A program made the translations under genes and the position numbers. A stretch of 56,538 nucleotides of DNA from Lachnospiraceae bacterium (GTDB taxonomy: Bacteria; Bacillota; Clostridia; Lachnospirales; Lachnospiraceae), in NCBI GenBank assembly GCA_030531435.1, contig JAUNNN010000008.1, positions 1 through 56,538 on the forward strand, read 5' to 3'. Shown one piece after another: positions 41,500 to 51,173 of this stretch (position 1 is the first letter of the stretch; each line of letters starts with the position of its first letter). The notes below the pieces were generated by a model. It saw only the letters and a program-made list of their open reading frames with translations, was not told where the DNA came from and made no database searches.

Positions 41500-43784
41500 T
41501 GTTATTTAGAAAGATGATTCGTGATCTTCTGAAAAATAAAGTACAGTTTCTGTCTATATTCTTAATGTCATTTGTTGGTATGGCTGCTTTTGCAGGACTT
41601 GATGCAGAAAGTACAGGTGGGTTTAGATCCATCTGTAACTATTATGATGAATATAACCTTGCTGATTACTGGGTTGATGGCGGTGGCTTTGATGATGATG
41701 AAGTAAGAAAAATTGAAGCACTTGATGAGATAAATTCAGTAGAAAAACGTTCTATTATTAATGGCAAAGATGCTGCTAATACAGATCACGCACTTTTATT
41801 ACATTTCATAAAAACAAATTCGATTAATAAATGCTGGTTAGTAGAAGGCACTCCATTTGAAGAGGGAAAAGAAGGCTTCTGGATAGAAAAATATTATGCG
41901 AAAGCAAACAATTTGTCTGTTGGCGATAATATGTCTATTAATATTGGAAACGAAAGAATAGATGGTATTGTTAAGGGCATTGGAGAAAATCCAGAGTATG
42001 TGTATTACATATTAGACGGGTCTCTTATGATGCCAGACTATGGAAATTATAGTTTTGTATATTTGTCAGATGAAATGCATCCTGATAGGGAAAATCTAAA
42101 ATATACACAGCTTATAATTGATGCCAAGGAAGCTACACCTGAATTAAAAAAGAAGATAGAAGATATTCTAGATAGAAAAGATGTAGTTGTGACTGACAGA
42201 CGCCAGAATATTAGCTTCATGACGTTTGATGATGAATTATCTCAGCATAAAGCAATGGGTGTAATGTTTTCCATCGTATTTTTATTAATTGCCTTTCTTG
42301 GAATTGTAACGACAATGACAAGAGTCACTGCGAATCAGAGAATACAAATAGGAACGTTGAAGGCTCTTGGATTTTCTAAAAGAACTATTACGCTTCATTA
42401 CATATCATATGGAGTTTTAATAACGGCACTTGGGGATATTATTGGAGCATATGTTGGAATGATAGGATTTCCAGGATGGATATTTCCTATGTTTGAAGGG
42501 GCATATCTGACTCCTAAATTATCTGGAGTCTTAACTCCATTTTCTGTATACGGAGTGGCAATATCTGTACTATTAGCTGCACTTGTAAGCTTTCTTTCAT
42601 GCAGAAAGCAGCTTAAAGATATGCCGGCAATTACTTTAAAGCCAGAAGCACCTAAATTTTTAAAAGCAAACTTTATTGAGAGAAGTAGTCTGTGGCAGAA
42701 ATTGCCATTTTCAACTCAATGGAATTTCAGAGATATTGCCAGAAATAAAATCAGAACCTTAATGGGCGTAGTTGGAATTGCTGGCTGTACAATGATTATG
42801 TTTGCGGCGTTTTCATGTAATGACTCGATATTAGGTATTTTAGATATAGAGTATAAAGATATTGCAACATATACTACTCAGGTTTCATTCGAAGAAGCAG
42901 TGGATAATTCTGATAGGTTTGACTATGCTAGGAAATATAAAGGACAGCTCCTTCAGTCAGTGCCTATTGAGGTGGCTTCTTTAAATGCAAAGGAAAACGA
43001 GACACTTACAGTCATAGGTGCGGGAGGCTATGTTCATACAATCGATAGAAATGGACATACAGTCAAGCTTACAAACGATGGGATAGCGCTTACAGATAAG
43101 GCTTGTAAAAATCTTGGAGTAAAAGAAGGAGACTTCATTAAATGGCATATTACTGGTGATGACAAGTGGCAGTATACCCGTATAAATCAAGTTGTTAAAT
43201 CAACTATGACACAAGGTATATATATGACAAGGGACACATTTGAAAACTTCCAGTATACTTTTACACCTACAAGTTTTGTAACAAATATCACAGTACCAAA
43301 ACGTCTTATTGATGATGATGACAACATAATGGCTATTGTAACTGTTGACGATTTAGTGGAGAGTTTGAACCGTAACCTTGGAAACATGCTTCAGATGGTG
43401 ATTCTTCTAGTTGCTTGTGCTGTGCTTCTTGGAGTCATAGTTCTATATAATCTTGGTATACTATCATTTACGGAGAAAACAAGAGAAGTTGCTACTCTAA
43501 AAGTATTAGGTTTTGGAAGTAGGAAGATTAGAAATATATTACAGGAGCAAAATATTTGGATTTCATTAATGGGAATATTCCTTGGTGTTCCACTAGGAAA
43601 ACTAATGATGATTGGTCTTTGTGCCACCATGAGCTCAAATATGGATTTTTCTCCTGTTTACTCGGCTAAAACATATATTTATTCTGTTGGAGGAACGTTT
43701 ATTGTTTCCATACTTGTAAACTTTATGTTCTCAGGAAAAGTGAAGACTATAAATATGGTAGACGCCCTTAAAGGAGTAGAATAA
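41499..43784 (+). CDS. ABC exporter permease, FtsX/MacB family
   Basis: A 761-residue permease with two FtsX-type modules. TM helix 1 is about 14-36, followed by a MacB-like extracellular domain (about 40-245). Three TMs lie at about 250-365, with the FtsX coupling-helix sequence LGFSKRTITLHYISYG. A second module starts near residue 425 with its own extracellular domain and three TMs (about 630-755), including VLGFGSRKIRNILQEQN. With the adaptor and ATPase it forms an exporter of peptides, lipids or antimicrobials; no bacteriocin or sensor-kinase gene is adjacent. Its start codon overlaps the ATPase stop. Confidence 0.9.
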   Translation: MLFRKMIRDLLKNKVQFLSIFLMSFVGMAAFAGLDAESTGGFRSICNYYDEYNLADYWVDGGGFDDDEVRKIEALDEINSVEKRSIINGKDAANTDHALLLHFIKTNSINKCWLVEGTPFEEGKEGFWIEKYYAKANNLSVGDNMSINIGNERIDGIVKGIGENPEYVYYILDGSLMMPDYGNYSFVYLSDEMHPDRENLKYTQLIIDAKEATPELKKKIEDILDRKDVVVTDRRQNISFMTFDDELSQHKAMGVMFSIVFLLIAFLGIVTTMTRVTANQRIQIGTLKALGFSKRTITLHYISYGVLITALGDIIGAYVGMIGFPGWIFPMFEGAYLTPKLSGVLTPFSVYGVAISVLLAALVSFLSCRKQLKDMPAITLKPEAPKFLKANFIERSSLWQKLPFSTQWNFRDIARNKIRTLMGVVGIAGCTMIMFAAFSCNDSILGILDIEYKDIATYTTQVSFEEAVDNSDRFDYARKYKGQLLQSVPIEVASLNAKENETLTVIGAGGYVHTIDRNGHTVKLTNDGIALTDKACKNLGVKEGDFIKWHITGDDKWQYTRINQVVKSTMTQGIYMTRDTFENFQYTFTPTSFVTNITVPKRLIDDDDNIMAIVTVDDLVESLNRNLGNMLQMVILLVACAVLLGVIVLYNLGILSFTEKTREVATLKVLGFGSRKIRNILQEQNIWISLMGIFLGVPLGKLMMIGLCATMSSNMDFSPVYSAKTYIYSVGGTFIVSILVNFMFSGKVKTINMVDALKGVE

Positions 43785-43821
43785 GCTCCAATTTTCAGGG
43801 CTAAATAACGGGCTACTTTCA

Positions 43822-43851
43822 TTGACAAGAAACTAAAAAAACACGTATAAT
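43822..43851 (+). promoter_or_regulatory. Promoter of the HAD-pheA-HD operon
   Basis: TTGACA (43822-43827), 18-base spacer, TATAAT (43846-43851), 27 bases before the start codon. Confidence 0.8.
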
Positions 43852-43878
43852 TAATCGGTATGTAATTAGGAGAAAACG

Positions 43879-44586
43879 ATGATTAAAAACGTGTTTTTTG
43901 ATTTGGATGGAACATTGCTTCCAATGGACATGGATACATTTACAAATGGCTACTTTGCAAAGCTTACAGAAAAGGCTGAACCTTATGGCTACAAGAAAGA
44001 TGAGCTTATAAAGGTAATCTGGGGCGGTGTTAAAGCCATGGTTATGAATGGCGGCAAAGGTACAAATGAAGAAGCCTTTTGGAATTACTTTTGCAGTGTG
44101 TATGGGGAGGAAGCAAGAGCACATAAAGTAATATTTGATGAGTTTTATGCAAATGATTTTATAGTGGCAAAAAACTTTACTGGATATAATCCAGACGCTA
44201 AAGACGCAGTAGATAAAATTAAAGAAAATGGTTACAGAATAGTTCTTGCTACAAATCCAATTTTCCCTGAAGTTGCTACACTCCAGAGAATATCTTGGGC
44301 AGGTCTTGATGTAAATGAGTTCGAGTTTTATACAACATATGAAAACTCAACATTCTGTAAGCCAAATCCAGAATATTATGTAGAATTAGCTGAAAAGGTT
44401 TCAGTTAATCTTGAAGAAACACTTATGGTTGGTAATGATGTATCAGAGGATATGGAAGCAGGCCTTAAGGCTGGAATGAAAGTATTCCTTATCACAGATT
44501 GTCTTATCAACAAAGAGAATATTGATATAAATAAATATCCTCATGGAACATTTAATGATTTATTAAAGTATTTAGAGCTTTTGTAG
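43879..44586 (+). CDS. HAD-family hydrolase
   Basis: A 235-residue HAD phosphatase-like protein with a helical cap: motif I NVFFDLDGTLLP, motif II IVLATNP, motif III lysine in STFCKPNPEYY and motif IV MVGNDVSEDMEAGLKAG. All four motifs are intact, so it should be active on a small phosphorylated substrate, not identified. AGGAG precedes the ATG. First gene of a unit with pheA (eight bases downstream) and an HD protein. Confidence 0.88.
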   Translation: MIKNVFFDLDGTLLPMDMDTFTNGYFAKLTEKAEPYGYKKDELIKVIWGGVKAMVMNGGKGTNEEAFWNYFCSVYGEEARAHKVIFDEFYANDFIVAKNFTGYNPDAKDAVDKIKENGYRIVLATNPIFPEVATLQRISWAGLDVNEFEFYTTYENSTFCKPNPEYYVELAEKVSVNLEETLMVGNDVSEDMEAGLKAGMKVFLITDCLINKENIDINKYPHGTFNDLLKYLELL

Positions 44587-44594
44587 GAGAAGAC

Positions 44595-45743
44595 ATGGCA
44601 CTTGATCTTTTAGAATTACGTAAGGATATAGATGAAATTGATGCTAAAATCGTTGAGCTATATGAAAAACGAATGGAAGTATCAGAAAAAGTTGCGCAGT
44701 ACAAAATCGAAAATGGCAAAAAGGTTTTTGATAAAGAGCGTGAAAAAGAGAAAATAAAGAAGGTTAAATCACTTACTCATAATGATTTTAATTCTCATGG
44801 AGTAGAGGAATTATTTGAGCAGATAATGGCTATGAGCCGTAAGCTTCAGTATGGCTTATTAAGCGATAATGGTGTTGCTGGAAAGCTTCCATTTATTGAA
44901 GTTGATTCCCTTGATACCGATAAGGCAAGAGTGGTATTTCAGGGTGCTGAGGGATCATATTCACAGATGGCTATGCATCAGTTTTTTGGAGATGACGTGA
45001 ATAGTTTTCATGTTGATACATTCCGCGATGCGATGCTTGCAATTGATGAGGGAAGTGCTGATTTTGCTGTGCTTCCAATTGAAAATTCAACAGCAGGATC
45101 TGTTAATGAAATTTATGATTTACTAGATGAATTTGAGAATTATATTGTTGGTGAGCAAATAATAAAAATTGAACACTGTCTCATGGGTGTTAAGGGTACT
45201 ACTCTTGATACTATTGAGAGAGTTTATTCTCATCCACAGTCACTTATGCAGTCATCAAGATTTCTTCATGAATATCCATGGCAGCAGATAAGTATGCAGA
45301 ATAATGCGTTTGCAGCAAAGAGAGTAGCTGATGAAAATGATACTACTCAGGCTGCTATAGCTAGTGAATATGCTGCAAAGACATATGGGCTTGAAGTTAT
45401 TAAAAAGGGTGTAAATCATAGTAGCACAAACTCTACAAGATTTATCATAGTATCTAATCAGAAAATCTTCTTAAAGGATGCAAATAAGATTAGTATTTGT
45501 CTTCAGGTACCAGACGAGAGTGGTTCACTATATCAGATGTTATCACACTTTATATATAACAATCTTAACCTTAATATGATTGAATCAAGACCTATTGAGG
45601 GTAAGAACTGGGAATATAGATTCTTCATCGACTTCGATGGAAACTTATCAGATAGTGCTGTTAAAAATGCACTTAGAGGGCTTAGACAGGAAGCCACAAG
45701 TATGAAAATACTGGGGAACTACAATGAAGCTCACAAGTCATGA
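44595..45743 (+). CDS. pheA: Bifunctional chorismate mutase / prephenate dehydratase
   Basis: Phenylalanine biosynthesis: chorismate to prephenate to phenylpyruvate. 382 residues. The AroQ-type chorismate mutase occupies about 1-90 (LLELRKDIDEIDAKIVELYE). The prephenate dehydratase domain, about 110-290, includes VVFQGAEGSYSQ, PIENSTAGSVNE and the catalytic NSTRFIIV. A C-terminal ACT domain for phenylalanine feedback carries the ESRPIEGKNWEYRFFID motif. It overlaps the HD-domain gene by 20 bases. No other aromatic pathway gene is nearby. Confidence 0.96.
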   Translation: MALDLLELRKDIDEIDAKIVELYEKRMEVSEKVAQYKIENGKKVFDKEREKEKIKKVKSLTHNDFNSHGVEELFEQIMAMSRKLQYGLLSDNGVAGKLPFIEVDSLDTDKARVVFQGAEGSYSQMAMHQFFGDDVNSFHVDTFRDAMLAIDEGSADFAVLPIENSTAGSVNEIYDLLDEFENYIVGEQIIKIEHCLMGVKGTTLDTIERVYSHPQSLMQSSRFLHEYPWQQISMQNNAFAAKRVADENDTTQAAIASEYAAKTYGLEVIKKGVNHSSTNSTRFIIVSNQKIFLKDANKISICLQVPDESGSLYQMLSHFIYNNLNLNMIESRPIEGKNWEYRFFIDFDGNLSDSAVKNALRGLRQEATSMKILGNYNEAHKS

Positions 45744-46182
45744 ACATAAATATTTTATAGAAAAACTTAAGCCATATATGGAACATGATACGGCACTTAC
45801 AATGCGTAATTATATCCAGCATGGTAAAACGTCGACTTATGAACATTGTCATGATGTTGCGAGATTAAGCTTTCTTTTAAACAGAAGGTTTAGATTAAAG
45901 GCTGATGAGGATATATTGCTTCCTGCAGCGTTCTTGCATGATTTATACTTGTATGACTGGCATATACCAGGCCCAGGAAACAGGTGGCATGGATATACTC
46001 ATGCTGACATTGCAAGAAGAAATGCTAAGGAACATTTTGATGTGTGTGGCAAGGTAGATGATATAATAAGAACCCATATGTGGCCACTTAATCTTACAAG
46101 AGTGCCTAAGTCAAAAGAGGCATGGATTGTATGTATGGCGGATAAAATTATTTCTACTAGAGAGACACTTAACAGGAAATAA
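45724..46182 (+). CDS. HD-domain phosphohydrolase-like protein
   Basis: A 152-residue HD-superfamily protein. Metal ligands appear as the His in YEHCHDVARL, the HD pair in AAFLHDLYLYDW, further His residues in RWHGYTHADIA and RTHMWPL, and the last Asp in CMADKI, the full HD pattern. Likely acts on a nucleotide or other phosphomonoester; specificity unknown. The start overlaps pheA by 20 bases, so translation is coupled. A small family of stand-alone HD proteins of this size is common in Clostridia. Confidence 0.85.
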   Translation: MKLTSHEHKYFIEKLKPYMEHDTALTMRNYIQHGKTSTYEHCHDVARLSFLLNRRFRLKADEDILLPAAFLHDLYLYDWHIPGPGNRWHGYTHADIARRNAKEHFDVCGKVDDIIRTHMWPLNLTRVPKSKEAWIVCMADKIISTRETLNRK

Positions 46183-46207
46183 ATAATTATTTCGAATAAA
46201 AAACATA

Positions 46208-46236
46208 TTGAAATCTAATTTTTATTATGGTATCGT
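46208..46236 (+). promoter_or_regulatory. Weak candidate promoter of the type VII-like operon
   Basis: TTGAAA (46208-46213), 17-base spacer, TATCGT (46231-46236). The -10 is poor (4 of 6), which may mean low or regulated basal expression. Confidence 0.35.
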
Positions 46237-46267
46237 AAAAGGCACTTACTCATGTAAGTGCTTTTCT
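46237..46267 (+). terminator. Terminator-like hairpin before the type VII-like operon
   Basis: AAAAG-CACTTAC (one bulged G) pairs with GTAAGTG-CTTTT around TCAT, then CTT. It probably ends the HD-gene transcript. It also overlaps the expected start of the downstream transcript. Confidence 0.6.
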
Positions 46268-46291
46268 TAAACATATTTTTTAAACAATCAT

Positions 46292-46310
46292 TTCGGAGTT
46301 CACTTCCGAA
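46292..46310 (+). promoter_or_regulatory. Hairpin holding the only good ribosome site before the EssC-like gene
   Basis: TTCGGA and TCCGAA pair around a 7-base loop. The single purine-rich GGAG upstream of the ATG (46295-46298) is in this hairpin, 27 bases before the start, and nothing better lies closer. Confidence 0.4.
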
Positions 46311-46325
46311 CGAGTTTTCAAAATT

Positions 46326-49300
46326 ATGACAAATTTATATTTAGTAGAGGGTGATTCATTTTCTATTGGCAGAAGTTTATGTAATGATATTGCATTACCT
46401 GAATGCGATGTTATTTCTACAAAGCATATTACTGTATCTAAAGGAAATTGTTCAGATATTTTGTTAATGAATGGACAAAATGGAGGATATATTTCTAATA
46501 GGTTCTTATGGAAGAATGAGTCAAGGACAATTGAATATGGGGATGAAATTAGGGTAGCTGGAATTACTATTATCTGGCTCCATGATTATGCGCTTGTTAA
46601 GTCAGATTCCGTTTATAGGACAAAACTTAAAGTATTCATGCATGGGAATTGCGATGATGTTTCTGATAAGAAAATGTTTGAATATTTTAGGCCATCGCCA
46701 AGAAGTATATATGGAATTGATGATACTCCAGTTGAGCTAGAAGCACCGCCTGAAAAGCAAAGTGAAGAGGTACAGGGTAAGCTTATGGCTATAGGACCTG
46801 CATTTACAATGGCTATTCCTATGGTGCTTGGAATGATTATAAGTATGACGCTTGGAAAATCAAAGGGGAGTGGCTCTGAATCATTTATGGTGGCCGGAAT
46901 AATAACTGCTGTATCATCGGCATTACTTGGTGTTATATGGGGTGGATTGAATCTAAATGCAAGAACAAGACGAATAATAGAGAATGAAAAAAAGCGTCGG
47001 CAGATATATGAGAATTATGTAAACCAATGTGAGGTAATAATACGAGATAAATATTACAGAAATCGAAATACTCTTCGTCTTATGAACCCATGTATTAGAG
47101 AAAAATTTACGGAAGGAAATGAGAAGATATATATATTTAATAATGATCCATTATTAAAGGATTCATTTAAGGTTCGTCTTGGAACTGGAAAAGATTTCTT
47201 TAATGTGAATATTACTGTTCCAAAGGGCAGGATATCCGTTATTGCTGATGATTTAAAAGATGTACCAAACAGACTTAAGAAAAAATATGAGTATCAGGAT
47301 GAAGTGCCAATATGTATTAATCTTTTAGAAAATAGTCCAGTAGGCTTTATTTGTAATAATGCAAATAACAGAAATGAAATACTACGAGGAGTTCTCCTAT
47401 CTATTGCAGCATCTTTAAAACCAACAGATATAAAGATTGCATCACTAATTAATAATTCTACAAATAATCCTTTTAAGAATATAGCCTATAAACTACTACC
47501 TCATATATGGGAGAATAATACCTGTCTTATTGCAGAAAACCATGACGAAATAGGAGCAATTGCAGAAGAGCTAACTAGGTTTAGTGGATATAAGCTAATT
47601 TTCACTGACTGTTATTCAGTGGTTAATAAAGTAATTAATTCAGAGAAAACTATTTATATAGTGATATCAGACAGCTTTGTTAATTTGCCAGATATATGTA
47701 GAGCGGTTTTACAAAGCGATGAGCAATATAGTGGAGTCATCTTTTTATCAGATGGAGCCACGTATAGAAAAAACATTTATTTTGACACAATAGGAGAGGA
47801 GGAGTGTTTAAAGTATATAAGGCGATTATCAAGATTATCTACAGGACTTGAGGCGTCAAATAAAGAAATGCCAGATAAGGTCAGCTTTCTTGAAATGATT
47901 GATAAGAGTCCACCAAGCCCGACTGAAATAGTAGGTTACTGGAACAATTCTTCTACAATAGACGATATAAGTATTCCGATAGGGATAAACGGTGATGGAG
48001 AAACTCTATTTATTGATTTTCATGAAAAGAAACATGGGCCCCATGGCTTAGTTGGAGGAATGACAGGAAGCGGAAAGAGTGAGGTGTTGCAGACATTTAT
48101 ATTAAGTCTTTCGCTTAAATATCATCCATATGAAGTTGGGTTTTTCTTAATTGACTATAAGGGTGGTGGAATGGCTTCATTGTTTGATGGCTTACCTCAT
48201 ATTATGGGAAGCATATCAAATCTTTCCGGGGATTTGATACAAAGGGCAATGGTGTCAATTAGAGGCGAAAACGAGCGACGCCAGATGCTATTTAATGAGA
48301 ATCATGTAAACAATATTTATGATTACACAGCATTATTTAAGTCTGGAAAAACAAAGGCTTTTTTGCCACATATATTCATTATAATTGATGAATTTGCAGA
48401 GCTAAAATGTGAAGAGCCTGAATTTATGAAGGAGTTAATAAGCGTAGCGAGAGTCGGAAGAAGTCTTGGGATTCATTTGATATTAGCGACACAGAAACCA
48501 GCAGGAACAGTTGATGAAAACATATGGAGCAATTCAAGATTCAGAATATGTCTTAGGGTTCAGGATAAACAGGACAGTAATGAAATGCTTCATAAACCAG
48601 ATGCTGCAGATATTATTAATCCAGGACGAGCGTATCTTCAGGTTGGAAATGATGAAGTATTTATGCAGTTTCAAAGCGCCTATACAAGAGCTACTTTAAG
48701 AAAATCTGGGTATAGGAAAAGGACGGTAGTCTATGTTGGATGTGATGAAACAGAAATCATTGAAACAGACTATGAAGAAAACCAGATATCAGAGCTTCAA
48801 GTATTGATATCAAATATAGCAAAGGCAGGTGAAATATCAGGGATAAATAATATTAGAGGGCTTTGGCAGCCACCGCTAGAAAATCGTCTGTTTTATGAAG
48901 ATAGTGGAGACGAAAACTCAATAAGCATTGGAGTATATGATAATCCACGAAAACAGTCAAAAGGTGTATATAATATAAAGATTTTAGGTAATGGACATAT
49001 ATTTATTAACGGGTCTATCGCATCAGGTAAGAGCACACTTCTAATGACCATATCATACGCACTTATCAAAAAATATTCCCCAAAAGAAATTAATTTATAT
49101 GTTGTTGATTTTAGTTCATGTAAACTTATACCTTTTGCCACGTCAAAGATATGTGGAGGTTTTTACTATGAAGAGAACGAAGCAAATATAGAGAAGCTTA
49201 TGTTTTTCATAAAGGATGAAGTGATAAAGAGAAAAGCTATACTTCAAGGAATTGATTTTATGCAGTATAGAAAACATTCTGATGGCTTGCCACTTTTCGT

Positions 49301-50264
49301 TTTGATAATAGATGGTTTTGGAGTTTTCAGAGAAAAAACAGCTGGAGAATTTGATGACATAGTTTTAGATCTTTTAAAGAATGGTGAGCGACTTGGAATA
49401 ACTGCCATATGCAGCGCAAATGGTATATCAACAGGAGAAATGCCAACGAGATTGTTTGAACATTTCAAAACTTCTATTGGACTAGATATTTGCGACAAGT
49501 ACAAATATGGAGAAACTTTAAGGCTTCCATCTGACAAGATTATTTCACACGGTTTCATACCTGGAAGAGGTGTAGTAAGGCATGGCGATGAAGCGTTGTT
49601 ATTCCAGGCATATATGCCAGTAAGAGCGGATGATGACTATGAATTATTAAAAGTAATAAAAGATGACATAGAAGTTATTAATGAAAAATATGTGGAAGGC
49701 ATTACTGCAATACCCGTACCCGAAGTTCCATCTGATTTATCAATAGATGTATTAATGAAAAAGTGGAATGGATATAATGTGTCCGATAAAGGGGACAATA
49801 TTTTGCCTGTTGGATATGAGAAAAGAACTGGTAAAATTTTTGGCCTTAATCTAGATATTTCCAAAGTAATTATTGTTTCAGGTGGTAAGGGAAGCGGAAA
49901 AACAAATTTTATTTATGTAGTTAAAGAAATATCAGAAATGATTGGAATAAATGCAGTATACGAATACAATGAACCATTTGAGCATTTAAGCATTAACACA
50001 GATAAGACGCGGATTAAGATTATTGTTTGCCCATATGATGCAACAAGCATAGAGAAGGAGAAGATAAAGGCTGAATGTAAGGATGGACCTTTAGTTATTC
50101 ATTTTGGAGGCTGCCTTGATAGGCAGGATTTCTCGGACTTCTCATTTGTATCATATCTTGAAAAACAAAGACCAAAGGAAACAGGCATAGCAACTGTATG
50201 TGGTGATGGATATATCAAAGGTGATGTTGTTATTGTGAGAGGAAATAATAGTGATACTTGTTGA
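46326..50264 (+). CDS. EssC-type FtsK/SpoIIIE ATPase of a type VII-like secretion system
   Basis: The motor of a WXG100 (type VII/ESX) secretion apparatus. 1312 residues. An FHA-like N-terminal domain (about 8-85, FSIGRSLCNDIALPE) is followed by two TM helices at about 155-177 and 186-208 (MAIGPAFTMAIPMVLGMIIS). An all-helical linker comes next, then three P-loop ATPase modules. The first is complete: GGMTGSGKS at 577-585 and FIIIDE with Asp688-Glu689. The second has Walker A GSIASGKS (896-903), but its Walker B reads IIDG. The third is reduced (GGKGSGKT, 1186-1193). This is the EssC plan, about 170 residues shorter than S. aureus EssC. Its end overlaps the YukD-like gene by 14 bases. Confidence 0.92.
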   Translation: MTNLYLVEGDSFSIGRSLCNDIALPECDVISTKHITVSKGNCSDILLMNGQNGGYISNRFLWKNESRTIEYGDEIRVAGITIIWLHDYALVKSDSVYRTKLKVFMHGNCDDVSDKKMFEYFRPSPRSIYGIDDTPVELEAPPEKQSEEVQGKLMAIGPAFTMAIPMVLGMIISMTLGKSKGSGSESFMVAGIITAVSSALLGVIWGGLNLNARTRRIIENEKKRRQIYENYVNQCEVIIRDKYYRNRNTLRLMNPCIREKFTEGNEKIYIFNNDPLLKDSFKVRLGTGKDFFNVNITVPKGRISVIADDLKDVPNRLKKKYEYQDEVPICINLLENSPVGFICNNANNRNEILRGVLLSIAASLKPTDIKIASLINNSTNNPFKNIAYKLLPHIWENNTCLIAENHDEIGAIAEELTRFSGYKLIFTDCYSVVNKVINSEKTIYIVISDSFVNLPDICRAVLQSDEQYSGVIFLSDGATYRKNIYFDTIGEEECLKYIRRLSRLSTGLEASNKEMPDKVSFLEMIDKSPPSPTEIVGYWNNSSTIDDISIPIGINGDGETLFIDFHEKKHGPHGLVGGMTGSGKSEVLQTFILSLSLKYHPYEVGFFLIDYKGGGMASLFDGLPHIMGSISNLSGDLIQRAMVSIRGENERRQMLFNENHVNNIYDYTALFKSGKTKAFLPHIFIIIDEFAELKCEEPEFMKELISVARVGRSLGIHLILATQKPAGTVDENIWSNSRFRICLRVQDKQDSNEMLHKPDAADIINPGRAYLQVGNDEVFMQFQSAYTRATLRKSGYRKRTVVYVGCDETEIIETDYEENQISELQVLISNIAKAGEISGINNIRGLWQPPLENRLFYEDSGDENSISIGVYDNPRKQSKGVYNIKILGNGHIFINGSIASGKSTLLMTISYALIKKYSPKEINLYVVDFSSCKLIPFATSKICGGFYYEENEANIEKLMFFIKDEVIKRKAILQGIDFMQYRKHSDGLPLFVLIIDGFGVFREKTAGEFDDIVLDLLKNGERLGITAICSANGISTGEMPTRLFEHFKTSIGLDICDKYKYGETLRLPSDKIISHGFIPGRGVVRHGDEALLFQAYMPVRADDDYELLKVIKDDIEVINEKYVEGITAIPVPEVPSDLSIDVLMKKWNGYNVSDKGDNILPVGYEKRTGKIFGLNLDISKVIIVSGGKGSGKTNFIYVVKEISEMIGINAVYEYNEPFEHLSINTDKTRIKIIVCPYDATSIEKEKIKAECKDGPLVIHFGGCLDRQDFSDFSFVSYLEKQRPKETGIATVCGDGYIKGDVVIVRGNNSDTC

Positions 50265-50517
50265 ACTTGATTTATTTGAAGCTGGTACAAAAAGCATCGT
50301 AAAAATTAATGAAAAAAGCCTTGTGAAAGAAGCTATTGAGGATATTGCAGGTGATGTTAATGAGAATCCAGATAGTGGTGAGCTAATTAGTGTATCAGAG
50401 AAAAAGGTACTAAATCATAATCTAAGCTTTGAAGAACAAAATATCGGAGGAGGTGATACACTTATATGTTTTTTTGATAATAACAGAGAGGAGGTAGAAA
50501 ATGTTTCGGACAGTTGA
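50251..50517 (+). CDS. YukD/EsaB-like ubiquitin-fold protein
   Basis: An 88-residue protein with alternating beta/alpha pattern of a ubiquitin fold: MILVELDLFEAGTKSIVKI (two strands), a helix LVKEAIEDIAGDV, and DTLICFF as the last strand. Size, fold pattern and position directly behind the EssC-type ATPase match the cytoplasmic EsaB/YukD component of Firmicute type VII systems. Sequence similarity is low, so the call rests mainly on context. It overlaps essC by 14 bases and the next gene by 17 bases. Confidence 0.7.
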   Translation: MILVELDLFEAGTKSIVKINEKSLVKEAIEDIAGDVNENPDSGELISVSEKKVLNHNLSFEEQNIGGGDTLICFFDNNREEVENVSDS

Positions 50518-50797
50518 TTACAGGCTCTTATCAAAGGAACTTGATAGGTTATCAGAGATTGTCATAAAGATTAACGAAGAGCTTTCCATAATGCAGCAAA
50601 ATGCCTCAAATCTCAATATTTATTGGGATGGTGAAGCAAATGCGGAGTTCATATTGAATTTTAATGCATCTATTTACGATGCAAGACTACTACTTGAAAA
50701 GCTAAAAAAATGTAACTCGTTTTTATCTTATGCCTTAAGTCGATATCAGTCATCAGAAATGAAAATATCAGAAATAATTAGTGAGGCTACTATGTAG
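50501..50797 (+). CDS. WXG100 protein 1
   Basis: A 98-residue helical-hairpin protein of the WXG100/EsxA family, the small secreted partners of type VII systems. The turn motif is YWDGEA with Trp42-x-Gly44. The C-terminal helix ends in the export-type motif YxxxE (YQSSE). No signal peptide. A strong GAGGAGG precedes the ATG inside the YukD-like frame, a 17-base overlap. It differs clearly in sequence from the three other WXG100 proteins. Confidence 0.85.
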   Translation: MFRTVDYRLLSKELDRLSEIVIKINEELSIMQQNASNLNIYWDGEANAEFILNFNASIYDARLLLEKLKKCNSFLSYALSRYQSSEMKISEIISEATM

Positions 50798-50862
50798 TTG
50801 CTTTGAAATTGAAGGTGAAAACAAAACCATAATGTTGGAACAGTTTAATGAAAGGAATGAGT

Positions 50863-51162
50863 ATGAAATCAAAAAATGAAATTGAAATGAATTTTGAAAA
50901 AGCGGTATCTCAGGCAATAGAGCTTGAAACATTATCAAAGGAGCTCAGTAAGCTGGCTAGTATTCATTTATCTGGGGCACTTGAGATGCTTGGAAGTAGC
51001 TGGCATGGAGAAAACTCTGAGAAGTTTTTAAGGAATGGAAAGCTAGCATCAGGAGAAGTGCTTGATACAGCGGATGATTTAATAAAGGTTGCAAAAAATA
51101 TTCGAATGACTGCAGGAATTATTTATAACGCAGAGAAAACAGCGGCCCAGGTTATTTATTAA
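50863..51162 (+). CDS. WXG100 protein 2
   Basis: A 99-residue WXG100-family protein with SWHGEN (Trp47-x-Gly49) between two amphipathic helices. The C-terminus has YNAEK in place of the YxxxD/E export motif, so it may leave the cell only as the partner of another WXG100 protein, or stay inside. The ATG at 50863 is chosen because AAAGGA lies six bases upstream; ATGs at 50848 and 50857 are in frame but lack a site. The 65-base gap before it is the largest in this part of the operon. Confidence 0.82.
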   Translation: MKSKNEIEMNFEKAVSQAIELETLSKELSKLASIHLSGALEMLGSSWHGENSEKFLRNGKLASGEVLDTADDLIKVAKNIRMTAGIIYNAEKTAAQVIY

Positions 51163-51173
51163 AGGAGGATAAT

